From Moniliophthora roreri (Eukaryota; Basidiomycota; Agaricomycetes; Agaricales; Marasmiaceae), in NCBI GenBank assembly GCA_001466705.2, contig LATX02000046.1, positions 682,001-746,000 of the forward strand: a stretch of 64,000 bases of DNA, read 5' to 3'. Made by a program: the position numbers and the translations under genes. The notes under the pieces are model-generated. The model made no database searches. It was given only the letters and a program-made list of their open reading frames with translations, and had not been told where the DNA came from. This document shows, piece by piece, positions 35,770 through 48,161 of the stretch. The first letter of the stretch is position 1. Every line of letters starts with the position of its first letter.

Positions 35770-36832
35770 CGAAACCGACTTGTAAAAAAAAAAGAAAAAA
35801 GTATGCGAAGAGCACCTCGAAAATCTGGCACCGGGAAATCAAAAACTGGGTAAGACGTTCACATTGCACGTCGTTAAGAGGAGTCGAGAAACAGGGCAAG
35901 CTGGATTTGCGTCGTGAGCCGTATTCCTGTCTCTTGACAACACCGAGTGCCTCATGGATGCAAATTTAGTGACATGAATAATAGGCACATACCGTTCAAG
36001 TCCTGACCACGACCCTTCCCCATGCACAGAGAAGTTGCTTCGTCATCTAGCACGTATTGAGAGGTTCGAATTTCCAAATCAACATTGCACATAGTCCAGC
36101 AGAGGCAGCACGCCCTAGATCGCTACTGCAGGCATGAAGAGGAATGATTTTGGGCCATTTGACAACTGCAGTTCAGAACGCTAGGGGCAACAGCCGTGCT
36201 GCAACTCTGAACACTTTGATTTCTCACTCGCTTGTCGAGTTTGGCTGAAAACCTTTGTTCAACAAATTAGTATCGAGCTCAGAATCGAGTTAAGTCGCCA
36301 CACACCAATGCCCGGTCAAGACCCTTCGAAGTCAAATCTCTTACCTACTCAATGCCTACTCCAGCGCTCCTTCGTAGTGGTAAGTGTTCTGGATGGCCGG
36401 ATCAAAGGAAGTGTTGAGGAAGAGGTCCTGATTGGTAGGTTTATCATAGATGAGTCGCAGAGAGTGCGCCACTGCGCGAGAAGAGAAGAGTCGCCAGGTC
36501 GAGTGGTTGTGGCGATTTTCCGTAATCAAGGTCAAGATCATCAATACAAGATAGCTTCTTGGTCGTTTATTTCTCATAGAACGAAAGTAGGCCTGTCGAA
36601 CTGGGTATGAATTGGCTGGTTAGGGACTGAATTCCTCGAGCTCTACGGACTATATTTGACAACGAACCTGCCGCTGTTAGCATCCGAATACTAATACAGT
36701 ACCTGCACCTGGATCCTACTCCTGTAAACGTATTGCTGCCGCTGCTGCTACAGAGAATATCGAGCAAGAGAAACATCCGAAAAATGCCAACGCGTTGCTA
36801 AAAAGGAAGACGCCGAGTCTGCGAGTGAGACA
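35770..36832. repeat. Conserved inter-gene block, copy 2
   Basis: Matches 30800-31980. Here the MPGQD frame (36308-36610) stays open for 100 codons, but its length differs from copy 1, which has an early stop, so coding is doubtful. The end reads KKEDAESASETVVDLSKAE and stops before array gene D. Confidence 0.45.
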
Positions 36833-37057
36833 GTGGTAGACCTGAGTAAAGCAGAGCTGTGGAAAACGAAACTCGTCGCGTCGGCGCCTCAAGTAGCGCT
36901 ATAGTCACACTATCACCCAAACAACCACAGCATTCTATTCTGTTAGACCTCATGCACACGACATGTAGAATGCTACGACACCGCCTCATGTTCCCCATAA
37001 CCCAGCCTGCCCTTTAACCACCATCCTTATACCCTTCGCTCGACTGCATTCGAGGAA

Positions 37058-39163
37058 ATGAGTTTCAACAATTCTTCAGGATTCCGCTTCAATGGCAAAC
37101 CTATGTTCAACAACGTCCATGGAAATCAAGTTAATAACCACACGACGATAACTGCAGCAGTGGTTCATATGCTTGGAGATGACACGCCAGTCACCAAGTG
37201 TACCATATCCGACGAGGTGAGTCTGAGGTGTATGGATTCTGAGATCCTGACCGTTGAACTCTGGACTTGCAGTTCGAGACTGTGAAACGTGGTCATATAA
37301 TTGGCATGAAGGAGCTGGGATCTGTGGACCTCTCAGAGTGGGACTGGTATTGGCAGAACGGGGAAGTGGTCTGGCGACAGCGCAAATCCGCTCAAAAAAC
37401 AATCTCTACTGTCCAAGTTCATCCCAACCAACAATCCAAATTCACCGCGATCATATACGAAGGCGAAGATGCACAAAAGGCTTGGGAGGATGATTTCAAG
37501 CAATTTTCGCATGCTAGGTTTATTGCCATCTCCCTCAAAATAATACTTTTGCTAATCAGTGGACAGTCGGACGGGCTTTTTCCAACTCTTCGGTATCAAT
37601 CGATCAGATATCCCAATGCTGATCTTTCACCATGGTGTGTATCTCCAGCCTCTTTTCACCAACAACATACTCTGAACCAGAACACGTAGAATTGATCCCA
37701 GTAGCCCATTTCTACACGAAGACACTTTGGATGAACGTATACATTGAATATCTGATGGTTGGTCCTGATTCCAACTTCAAAATCCAGTACCGAAACTAAA
37801 ATGATCTTGTAGGACAACAAGCGCTGTAGTAGGGAAAAGCTATGGATGGATACAAATACGGGCGTTCTTTGCAATGGTCCTAATGGTCCTAGTTTCAGCT
37901 CTTGGAGGTTTCATACAGACGAATTGGTTCTCCAAGCTCTTCCTTTATCACTGGACATGCTGGAAGAAGAAACGTCTGTCGCATTCTTCAGCAAATTTGG
38001 ATCAAATATGGACAGTGGCGTTTTACACTGTGCATGGTGGTTTTATGAAGAAACCTATCTCGACGACTTGTCAAAGACGACGGAAGACCATCAACACGAG
38101 GACAACAACCATCCACAGTGGACGGCCAACTATCGCTATCTCCAACCCCTTTGGCGAAATCCGCCCCACCATCTTCCAATCAACATCATCGGCGGGTTAC
38201 GTTTCGATACGGTTTACTCGCCTTCGCTGGACCCTGTTGCGAGGTGGCCACCAGAAGCACCTGGGCTATGGAAGTGGTTGGATGTGGATGTGGATGGGTT
38301 TGTGGAGGAGACACAGATTGACGGTGGATTGATGCGGTGAGTGTGGACTTGGCTCCTCCGCAATTTGGGCTCATTTCCGCAGTTTCAAGTACATTGGTCA
38401 AGGGGGGGAAGTTCCCCTCGAGGCTACGTTTAATCAGGAAACATTCGAGAAGGGCTGGTTATCACAATCTGCCTGTGTGTTCGATCCTCTCAAGACGACA
38501 GGGCATCAGGAAAGCTTTTGTAGGTGTCTCGTCCCTTTTGAGCATGGGAAGAATGCTCATCATTTTTTGTGTTAATAGTTGTGGTCAATCCACCCTGGCC
38601 CCGGTTGCGATCTACCCGACATGAATACAAAGCATATGACGGATTCTCGGCCTTCTTTGACCTTTGCGATGTCGTTGAAGAAACCCGACCCATCTACTTC
38701 TTCCTCCTTCCTCCCCCGATGACCATATCAGAATTCATATCATGGGTAGATGGACACACCCATTTCTGGTCTTTCGACAAGGATGGTCGGACAAGGATAC
38801 CAGAAGAGGAATGGAGGCAATTGAGCATTCCGATACTCACCCCCGACAGTGATTTTTATGCTGGCCTGCGGTCATGGCCCACCCACATCTACCCTGCCCT
38901 CCGCGACTGGCAAATCGCCCGAGGTTTTGATCCCAGCACTGCCGATTGGGCACGAGAATGTGGTTTCCCAGAGTTCGAGCTTGTCGGGGCAAAGAAAAAT
39001 GATCAATTTGAGGAAATTCCTGAACAGCCAGGTGTGCTCCGGTTCATTATTGCAACTCAGGATGAACACTGATGACATACTTGTTGCAGAGAAGTCTGGG
39101 TGGAGCTGGTCCAGGTTATGGACTGCGATCCCGGGGTCAGATATCAGTGCTTTTGCTTGCTAA
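37058..39163 (+). CDS. Array gene D: intact member of the mushroom-specific family
   Basis: Exons 37058-37216, 37273-37517, 37567-37634, 37690-37757, 37813-38336, 38383-38519, 38579-39031, 39090-39163; 575 residues. Head: SSGFRFNGKPMFNNVHGNQV. Exon 2: WDWYWQNGEVVWRQRKSAQK and SKFTAIIYEGEDAQKAWEDD. Exon 5 matches gene C closely from DMLEEETSVAFFSKFGSNMD onward but differs at its start (RCSREKLWMDTNTGVLCNGP, closer to gene A), which suggests recombination between paralogues. A two-codon repeat (DVDV) lengthens exon 5. Exon 7 is closer to gene B (PPPMTISEFISWVDG, WSFDKDGRTRIPEEEW). Intron 4 starts GTTGGT. Mosaic similarity is judged by eye. Confidence 0.82.
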
Positions 39164-39299
39164 TAGGTGTCGCAGATATGATTGAACAATTGAATCTTTG
39201 AATCTGTTGATTTATGTACATTCAGATACTTGTATACGAAGGGATATCATGCAACATATTAAGAGTCCATTAGTGCGTAATGCGTGGCTGGTCGTTCCT

Positions 39300-40080
39300 C
39301 AATGGAAGCAGGTATCGCATCCCTCCTTCCATCCTATCACTGGTCGACGCATGTTCACAACACCCTCGAACCAAGCCCTCGAACTCTCATTCACCTCGTC
39401 AGGTTTATGTGTTTGCACCCGGTGATTTGTATGGAACTCCTTCACAGTTGGATTAGAGCAAATTTTATGGGTAGCGGGGATCACAAGAACAGCGAGGGCG
39501 ACATAGTCTTCCAAGGCAGCACTAATGAATGCAGGTATGGTCGTTGAGACGTTTCGCGGTGGGACACATTCATAACCAAAGCAGGCTATTACAAGCAACA
39601 GAGTATTCAAGAAAGGGAACGACGCACTCTTATTGCCTCCAGGTCCGATACCCAAAATCACGACCTTGTACCAACACAATGGCGCAGCTAACCCGCCTTT
39701 TCGAAGCTCATTAGATTGGCATTGGAGTTCCTGATGCGGTTTTTCACTTAGTCTCCATCGACCGACACAAAAGTGGAGACAGAGCGCACCTCTGCAAGCA
39801 TCCACGAAGGCGGCGGTGGGGATGGTCTTTATTTCTCGATGTGAGATATGCTTGTAAGCGCTGAGAGGAATGAGATCCATTATCCTCAATTATCTTCTTC
39901 TTCAGCGAAGAAGCCCCAGTACCCAAATACCTCGTATCCCACTTTCTCTTTGGTCATCTTGTTGACCGCATTCCAGTTAGGATTGACTGAGGGTGCATGA
40001 TAACCGACAGCGAGGACGCCGAAAGTAATTACGCATTTGGGGTTGTATTAAACAATGCGAGAGGTTATACTTGAGCCCCT
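39300..40080 (-). pseudogene. Epoxide hydrolase pseudogene, distal part (unit 4)
   Basis: Minus strand: VKEFHTNHRVQTHKPDEVNE (39400-39460), NELRKGGLAAPLCWYKVVIL and upstream cap fragments to about 40.08 kb. The core with the nucleophile is deleted. Frame changes and stops are present. Confidence 0.65.
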
Positions 40081-40620
40081 GATGTTACATTAGTAGGTCG
40101 ATGGTTCGCGCCGATACACCGGGAGATCGAAAGCCAGGCAAGACACATGCCATGATTACATTGCGCATCGTTAAGAGAAGTCGAAGAACGGGCAAGTTGC
40201 ATTTGCATCGTGAGCCGTATTCCTGTCCCTTGGCGACACAGAATGCCTCGTTAGATGCAAGTTAGTGAGCGACATGAAAGATGGGCACGTACCGTTCGAG
40301 TTCTAACCGCGACCCGTCCTCATGTGCAGAGAAGTTACCTCGTCATCCAGTTCGTATTGAGAGGGATTTGAATTTCCAGATCAACATTGCACATAAGTAG
40401 GCCAACAAAGGCTGCGTGCTAGATCGCTACTGCGAGCATGAAGAGGGTTTGATTTTGGGCCATTTGGCAGCTGTAGTGCAGAACATCAGGTACATTAGCT
40501 GCGCTACAACTCTGAATGCATTGATTTTTCGCTCGCAGTCTTGTCGAGTTTGGCTGAAAGATTTTGCTGAACAAGCTAGTATCGGACCCAGGATGGAGTC
40601 AAATTGCTGGCGTTGTGGTC

Positions 40621-41690
40621 AAAGAAGACGCGTCGTCGCGGAGGTTGAACACGAACACCTTGGACCATGACCACCACCATCATTCAACGTCAAGGTTAAA
40701 TGCGTCACAGGAAATACAATACCAAGGTAATTCTACATTACCATTCGCCTTGACGGGCTACTGATGCTTGTCTTTATCCATTCAGCTTCGGTTCGTCGCC
40801 AGAGCTCTCCATCGTGTTTCCCCAGTCATATCGATGTTCAACCCTATATCCATCTCTCGACTGGGAACCCGCAAAGACTAAAATGCTTGATCTTCATCAC
40901 TCCAACGCCTTCGCAAAACAACTGCTCTCGCATTCGTATAGAGAGGGTATTGGTGAATAGCCAAGCGCATGCCCGCAGCGGTTAGAGCTGCCTACGAGAG
41001 ACAAGGTGAATAGGAAAGAAACAATCTGGTGCGTGTTGGTACATTATCCCAAACTCCTTGCCCACACGTCGCCAGAATCATGCAAAAACTCTCCGACGCA
41101 CCGGATAGTAAGGATTCAGGTGGCTCACGTTACTACTCTGCAAAAGCGAATCATGACTTGTTTGCAAGCCGTCTCCGATGCAGCCGTTGGAAATACCAGG
41201 TGCGTATCAGCCTCTACAGAACAGACAGCCTATAGACAGGACTGGGAACCTTTTCCTCCCACCACCTGTGGTCAAGGTATGGATGCTGCTCGTCTTTCTC
41301 AAAGTGCGCCTTTCTGACTTGCTATCTGCTATCTCTAGTGTATCTTGATTTTACGCCCTTCAAGCTTCGAGGCTTGTCGTGGATCAGGTACCTTTATGGA
41401 CGTCGGTACTCGAGGATGTAGCTGCGAAGGCGAGAAAAAGGAAGTAGTGTCGAATTACTTGAAAGTACGAACTGTACGTTGCGACGAATACAAGAAATAT
41501 GTTTACCTGTACCCCAGTTCTTGAGCTCGCCATCGCTTCTTGCAAAGATAAACCGTCTTTCCTCCTGCTTCTAAAAATGAGAACGGATGATGGTATGTAT
41601 AGTAATGGAGGAACACGTACCTCAAACTCGGCGCCTGTAAGTGAGACCTAGATAGGCACGTTATTTCCACTCGCTCTTATATTCGGTTTC
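40621..41690. other. Right flank of the array, no gene supported
   Basis: About 1.1 kb. Peptides such as MPAAVRAAYERQ (~40968) and ARIMQKLSDAPDSKDSGGSR (~41070) look protein-like but are split by stops. Possibly a decayed gene; not identified. Confidence 0.35.
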
Positions 41691-41699
41691 AATCTCATT

Positions 41700-43676
41700 C
41701 TATTTAATGTACAAAGACGACAAATTCCGCAACCAATGCAGATCATGGTCCTTAGTAATGAAGCCTCTTGGCCACACACCATCTGGCCACTTGATCTTTC
41801 CGGTAAATGATATCCCCACCGGATATCTTGCCTCGCCAACCTTTCCACTCCAATCAAAATCCACCAAATAAAACTTCAAAACTTTATTCTGGTTTCTGGA
41901 AACTCGAACCAGGATATTTGTCGACCGAAGATCTCCAAAGACAAAACCGTCTCTATGAAGCAACTCGACCGCATGCTGGAGGTCCTCTGCGATACGTAGA
42001 CTGTCGAATCGTGTTCCCTGGAACTGGTCGAGGCGAACGGCATCTGGGATGTATTCCATGACGATCATACACCAATAATGGTTACCGTTGGTGCCCTCAT
42101 TGTTATCTGCATAATACAACTGAGGAGCGAGCCCAGCTGAGGCTAATAGTTGGTGTGCAGGGGCCCCATAGGAACGAGTGAACTTGACGACCACGATGGT
42201 TCCGTCAGGTAGCTCGGCGAGCCAGATGAGCTTTCCCAGTATAGCCAGGCTATGATACTCGAAGACTACTTTCTCACCATTTGCAGTGAGGAAGCGGTTT
42301 CGAAACGGGTGGTATCTTTTCGAGAGTCTGGGAATGACGATGGGTAGGGCGGTGTAGTACTCTTTGAGTGACTTTAGCGCTCGACGAAGGCAGGTGAAGA
42401 GGCGGGCTAAGCGCTCGATGCTAGTACCAGGATCGCTAGGCATTTTGGTGCAGAGTTCAAACCCCATTAGTCTTTCTACGACAGGAAAGCTGGGGTTTCC
42501 CGCGCCAAAGACTGAAATGTAAGAACCGGCAATGACGAGCACAAAGCAAGGCAAAGCGACACGTCTTCGTATACTATCATACTGTCGAGCGCGTTATTCA
42601 GTCCGGGACATCCCGAACTAGGTGATTGAAGAACGTACCACGGCCAGCCGAACGCATTTTCTGTACACCTTTTGTACCTGTGACATGATGTCCCCGGCTA
42701 CGACTAGTTGTCGGTGAAAGATAAGAGAAGGGTAGACGTCGTCGATTAATGGAATCCCATCAAAAGCTGCCCCTTCCGTCGTTCGTGTGATGCACTTGCA
42801 GTCGAGCAGGTCCTCTAGAGATGAGATAAAGGTCGTCTTCGCTTCGTTGCTATTGAAAGAACTCTTAAACTTGGGAAAAGACGAGGAGAATTCACGTGTA
42901 AGTGGGTAAAGGAGATGAGGTATGTCGAGATCGTCGTTGTGCAAGTCGTATAAAAATGAGTCGAAAACGGGATGGAGGATGGCAAGCGGAATCTCTTGAA
43001 ATGGGTCTTCTCCTCTCTGGCGCTTTGCAATAACATCTGGGCGCGATTCGAATGTGGAATCACCGAGGGAATCTCTCCAGTCTGCGCTTCGCTGCCTGGC
43101 CTCCCCCTGCTTGATATCTAAGAGTTCGGAGATAAGGAAGTCTATCGGGCCTTTGGCTGAACATGCAGTCAGTCCCTATACTAACAAGAGACGAGAGCAT
43201 ACCACGACTCACCTACCTCGCTCCCTGAGAGAGAAACTAGCAGATGGAGGCACTCCTCATCTGGTAAGTCGAGATATATATCTCCGAGGTTGCCCGCGAA
43301 ATCGGTCTTCAGCAGCGTGGCACTATCCTTGAGATCACTATACGTTGTGGTAGTTTCTTGATTAAACCGTGCATCGCCTCGTGCAAGTGAAGGATCTAGC
43401 TAAAAGTATACATCGAAACGATAAGCCCATTTCACCAAGACAAACGAAGCATCGAATTTCAAAACTCACTCTCCATAGATCCAAGACAACAGGGCTTTCC
43501 TCCTCCTTACCCAAATCTTCAACAATCTCCTTGGCCTTGTGTTTCAACTCCTTCCGAATAGCATCCCGGAGAGACTCCAAATTTTGAGCAGGGATGAATG
43601 CGACACTGAATATCCGGCGATTCACAACAGACGGCGAGCCTGTAATATCGATGCACCATAACTTTGCTTGAGTCAT
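41700..43676 (-). CDS. Crinkler-type protein with C-terminal kinase-like domain
   Basis: Four exons in phase: 43676-43470, 43399-43213, 43156-42639, 42581-41700; 597 residues. N-terminus MTQAKLWCIDITGSPSVVNR, followed by FSVAFIPAQNLESLRDAIRK and SPVVLDLWRLDPSL, fits the ubiquitin-like header of Crinkler (CRN) proteins as they appear in basidiomycetes. The middle holds TDFAGNLGDIYLDLPDEECL, then VALPCFVLVIAGSYISVFGA, typical of the region before the kinase. C-terminus: EYHSLAILGKLIWLAELPDG, VVVKFTRSYG (Lys of strand 3), LLHRDGFVFGDLRSTNILV (HRD replaced by FGDLR), FYLVDFDWSGKVGEARYP (DFD). No signal peptide. CRNs are known as effectors in oomycetes; in free-living mushrooms their role is unclear, perhaps conflict between cells. 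Divergent from the lyase gene, 271 bp between starts. Confidence 0.85.
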
Positions 43677-43947
43677 GACTCCCGGTCTATTGCCATCGTC
43701 GAATTCTCAGTGCATTGGCGTCATTTGGGTTTCTCCGCTGCCGAGAACCTGGGCCGGCCTCGACGACAGGTTGTGGAAAAGGCACTGTGGGAAACGAAGA
43801 AAAGGAACTCGAACCACAACAATTAGATTTCCACTGTGCGACTCGGTGGACGAAATAATGATGTTTCGGGGCCCGGATATACATATAATCATAGTCCTGG
43901 GATTGGGGGACTCCGATATCCTCTGGCATCGTTTTTGACGACGAGAT

Positions 43948-45647
43948 ATGGCTACCTTTGGTTCCATTTCGGTGTACGACTCAATCTTTCGTACAATTTT
44001 CACCAATGAGGAGATACGCGCGGTGTTCAGTGAGTGCAGCCGTTTTCTACTGAATTAGGACTAGTCTCATCGTACACAGGTGATAAGGCATACGTATCTC
44101 GTTGCGTCGAAGCAGAACTTGCGCTGGCCAGTATGTGCGGTTGACTCTTGGAGAAATCGAAACTGACAGACTACTCAACAGAGGCTCAAGCTGCTCTAGG
44201 AATCATTCCTGAAGACGCCGCTGAACAGATTGCTCTTGGCTGCAAAGTCCAGGAGTTGGATTGGGGGAAGCTACAACACGATGCAGAGATTGTAGGATAT
44301 CCCATCTTAGGCCTTGTTAGGCAGCTGGACAAGATGTGCGGAGCAAGTGGTAAATACATGTACGTTTGCCATTGTGTGTCTACTTTCTGTTTCGAACATT
44401 GACCCTTATTGCCAGTCATTGGGGCGCTACTACTCAGGATGTAAGTCTCCTCTAGAAAGCTTTTATCTTCGTTTCTCACCCGGGTGCATAGATCATGGAT
44501 ACTGCCAGCGTCCTTCAAATCAAATCGGGCCTTGACATTATCTCCCGCCAGCTGGATTCTGTCCGAACTATCCTGGTCCGCCTTGCGATTAAATACCGCG
44601 ATGCCCCTATGGCAGGCCGCACTCACCTCCAGCACGCCCTTCCTATAACATTTGGATACAAATGTGCCGTATGGCTGTCTTCCCTCGACCGGCAAGTTGA
44701 ACATCTTGAACAACTCCGCTCGAGGGTGCTTCTAGTCCAGTTTGGCGGCGCAGCCGGGACGCTCGCTTCTTTGGGTACAAGCGATATCGGTTTGCAAACC
44801 AGAGCCAAAATGGCGGAGATTCTAGGGCTTCAGGACCCTCCAATTTCATGGCACGTTGCGAGGGATGGAATCGCTGAATGTGTTTCTTTCCTCTCGGTAC
44901 GTATTTGTTATATCTCTCGGTTTTAGATAGCTGGAACATTCATATAGATCATCGGGGGTACGTTGGGCAAGATCGCATTGGACTTGCTACTTCTGAGCTC
45001 TTCGGAGTTTGGGGAAGTGCAAGAGCCTTTCGTACCTCATCGAGGTGCATCATCGACTATGCCTCAGAAGCGGAATAGTATCTCTTCTGAAGTGATACTC
45101 GCTTGCTCAAAACTTCTCCGACAGCACGCATCCACTGCTCAGGACGCCATGGTTTCCGATCTGGAGCGTGCTTCTGGGCCATGGCACCTGGAATGGAGCT
45201 GTGTACCAGAGGCATTTTGCGCTGCTAGCGGAGCTCTCAAGCAGACAGAATTTGCTCTTGGTGGTTTGGTTGTCGACACTCAGTAAGTCCCGTGTGCATT
45301 TCTAGCCGCTTCTGCAATCTCAGGTAATTTCTTTTAGACGTATGCTCCAAAACCTCGACATGTCCAAGGGCCTCATAGTCGGCGAAGCCGTCATGATGGG
45401 TCTTGCACCTTCACTAGGCCGAAATGCAGCCCATGACGTGGTTTATGAAGCATGCAAATCTTGCATCGAGGAAACCAATTCAACGGGTGAGCAGGGTAGA
45501 CTATCAGACAAGCTCAAGTCAATGCCTCAGGTTCGTGAAAAAATGGATGAAGGGGAGATTGAACGTCTATGTGATCCCAAGAATTATCTTGGGTCGTGCA
45601 TGCGGATGGTGGATCAAGTATTGGCTGGCAGAAATCCTTCAGCTTGA
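43948..45647 (+). CDS. Fumarase/aspartase-superfamily lyase (adenylosuccinate lyase / carboxymuconate cycloisomerase-like)
   Basis: Seven exons in phase (43948-44029, 44080-44130, 44182-44359, 44416-44440, 44492-44896, 44948-45282, 45338-45647), 461 residues. The superfamily signature is clear: SSTMPQKRNSISSE (residues ~295-310) with the catalytic Ser loop. Also YIHWGATTQDIMDTASV, AGRTHLQHALPITFGYK and VQFGGAAGTLASLG. The last motif and the length fit the PcaB-like branch (3-carboxy-cis,cis-muconate cycloisomerase and relatives) better than Ade13, which is longer; substrate is not decided. Exon 4 is only 25 nt. Followed by an MFS transporter on the same strand. Confidence 0.85.
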
Positions 45648-45996
45648 CGTTTGCGTTGGAACATGGGATGTACTGGGACTATAACATTGTGTGGATTGTA
45701 ACATCGTGTATATTTAGCTACTAAGAGGAATAGCCGTGCAGTCGGAGACGCGTGAGCCATGCGCTGAGGTCCGACGTCGGACCGATAGCTTCAAATTTAC
45801 GGTTTCTAGATGCTGCACATTATGCATGGTCATCTCCAGTATCGACGATGACTAGGTGTATGCTCAAAACATGCAGACTTGGCTCCGCAGGACCAACGCA
45901 AACACCAGCGTCATGACACATCCCAATATCGAAATGCGATTCTCACCATATGGTCCTATTCCCTACTTCTCCTGACCTTGATCTCCTGGAGTGGTA

Positions 45997-48054
45997 ATGG
46001 GATTCGGAGAGGCCAGGTTCCTGCAAGGAAGCAGACCAATTGGATTGGAATGGAGGGCTGGTTATGGGTATGTTACATTCGTGGTTTGCTTGGGTGCGTC
46101 GTTTGTTCTGTCGTTCGTCGTTTCTTTTTGAATTAATATCTACTACCCAGGTATCGCTGTGGATCTTCTGGTTTACTCGATCATTGTGCCCGTGATGCCC
46201 TTTCAATTGGAGAGATTGGGATATGACAGTATCTCGAGTCTAACAGGATGGCTTCTGTTCAGTTATGTGCGTTCCCGAACACTTGAACACGATGCAAGTT
46301 CACCAACTCTTTTTTTCTTCTAGTCCGCCGGGCTAGCTATCAGTCAGTCGTTCTATGGTTTTTTCTTCGCACACCACGTCAACTCGTTTATTATGTAGCG
46401 ACCTTTCCCATAGCGATGTGGTCGGAACGCTATAATGCACGACAATGGCCTCTCATTCTCGGGATATTACTCCTAATTGGGTCAATTATTATGCTAATGG
46501 AGGCGCCAAAGTTCTGGCTAATGGTCATCGCACGAGTTTTGCAAGGCGTGGGTTCTACGATGGTTTGGGTGGTCGGGCTGGCGCTGTTGTGAGTTGCCCT
46601 TGATAATCTTCTCAGACCGGTGTTTAACTTTCCCATGAAAGATGCGATACAGCACCTGAAAGGATCGTAGGCAGTGGGTCCGACCTCTTCTCAAGGCTAT
46701 TCTTCATTTCTCATTCGTAAATTCACAGGACAACTCGGCTTCACGATGTCCGGCATGTCAATTGGGTGCGTTATCATGTTGATTGCTCACACATGTCACA
46801 TAGTAGAGCTTAAGATCCTGTTAGTTTCTTTCTCGGTCCTCCGGTAGGTGGTGCATTGTACAAAACATTCGGGTTCCGCGGCGTATGCATTTTTGGGGTC
46901 ATTGTAGCCTTCGTGGACCTCGTCGCGCGTCTCTTGGTGATCGAGCGAAAAGAGGCTATCAGATATGGCTTTGATCCACAACGTGCTGTTTCTGCTGAAG
47001 AACCCGAAACTGAAGAACCCGAAACCAAAGGAGCTTCGACTACCGAGCAAAGCGAGAAGAAGACTGCGGACGTGGTAGAGAACCAACCCGAGCAACAGAC
47101 TGAATCTTCGGACGAGTCGAAAAAGAGCGAACCACAGCTATCTCTAATCGCTGTCGTGATTAGGCTGCTCAGATCATCTCGTGCAGTAGGCACCGTCATC
47201 TGTCTATTCGTTTATGGGTATGTACGGTCCGTTCTGCGTCGTCGTTCTATTACTGAAATAGCTCGTTCCGATTCAGAATAGTTAACACTGCCATTGAACC
47301 TGCCCTTCCGGTTCACATGAACGAAGTATGGAACTTTGATAGCACCAAAGTTGGGCTTATTTTCATCGCTGCCGTCGTACCCAGCTTCCCTTGTAGGTGC
47401 AGATTTCATGCGCAACCGAACGTCACTGATACGGGCTCATAGCATCCGCTATTGCTGGATATCTGACTGATAGATGGGGAACACCGTCTATCGTCATAGC
47501 GAGTCTCATTCTGTCCATTCCCTGGTGGTTCGTGCTTACGGTCAACACGCTGGGCCTCTTCATCGTTGCGTTTGCTCTTGAATGTGAGCGATTCCTTCAG
47601 AGTAATTCCGGCACTTATTTGACTCTTTTCCAGTCTTCTTCATCTCAGCTGCTCTTCCGCCGCTTACAGCTGAGCTGGCTGAAGTCTCGAAACAGATTGA
47701 AGGCATTGGCTGTGAGTTGCATGACTTGACCTGTGTCGATTCTCTTATTCATTAATCTTTAGATGCTCACGTTTACGCGTTCTTCAATCTTGCATATGGG
47801 ATAGGTTCGACAGGTTAGTGTTCCAAACACCTTGTCCCATCCTTTTCTGATTTCTGTTATCCGTAGTGGGGCCTATAATTGGTGGTCAAATCTTCGACAA
47901 TTTAGGCAATGGATGGTTCGCGTTATGCGCTATCGCTGCTGGTTGGCTCGCATTAGGCACTATAACAAGCTTCTTTCTCATCGGAGAGAAGCCGATCTTC
48001 AAGCAACTCTCGAATGTACTCAGGAGGAAGCACGAAGATGTAGAGGCATCATAA
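45997..48054 (+). CDS. MFS transporter (12 TM, DHA1-like)
   Basis: Twelve exons in phase: 45997-46093, 46151-46266, 46324-46342 (19 nt), 46399-46588, 46642-46673, 46729-46765, 46825-47217, 47277-47392, 47443-47583, 47634-47711, 47763-47813, 47867-48054; 485 residues. Start MGFGEARFLQG; TM1 YVTFVVCLGIAVDLLVYSII; loop with PFQLERLGYDSISS; MWSERYNARQWPL as the loop 2-3 motif; VLQGVGSTMVWVVGLALL (TM4); GFFLGPPVGGALYKTFGFR. A hydrophilic loop of about 60 residues with two EEPET repeats joins TM6 and TM7. GPIIGGQIFDNLGNGWFALC lies near TM11. The family exports or imports small molecules with protons; the sequence resembles drug/vesicular-amine type carriers, but the substrate is unknown. Convergent with the amine oxidase, 107 bp apart. 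Confidence 0.9.
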
Positions 48055-48161
48055 CCTAGTTATATAATCGGAATTCAGGCCAATGTTAGGACTTCATGGA
48101 ATGACGGATAAAATATAGACTACACCGTACTCGTACACGCTTTACACTGTACATATGAAAT

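Larger units (their letters stand above)
31982..36832. repeat. Tandem array unit 3
   Basis: Contains the leader, array gene C, an epoxide hydrolase pseudogene and the inter-gene block. About 4.85 kb. Visually closest to units 2 and 4. Confidence 0.82.
36833..40620. repeat. Tandem array unit 4 (truncated)
   Basis: Leader, array gene D, a shortened epoxide hydrolase pseudogene (the N-terminal half is gone) and the first part of the inter-gene block. Similarity to units 2 and 3 fades at about 40.6 kb, which marks the array's right edge. Confidence 0.78.

Noticed and set aside
36308..36610. 100-codon + strand frame opening MPGQD in the inter-gene block
   Set aside because: The matching copy at 31436 has an early stop, the frame has no known motif, and the downstream half reads better in other frames; treated as relic DNA.
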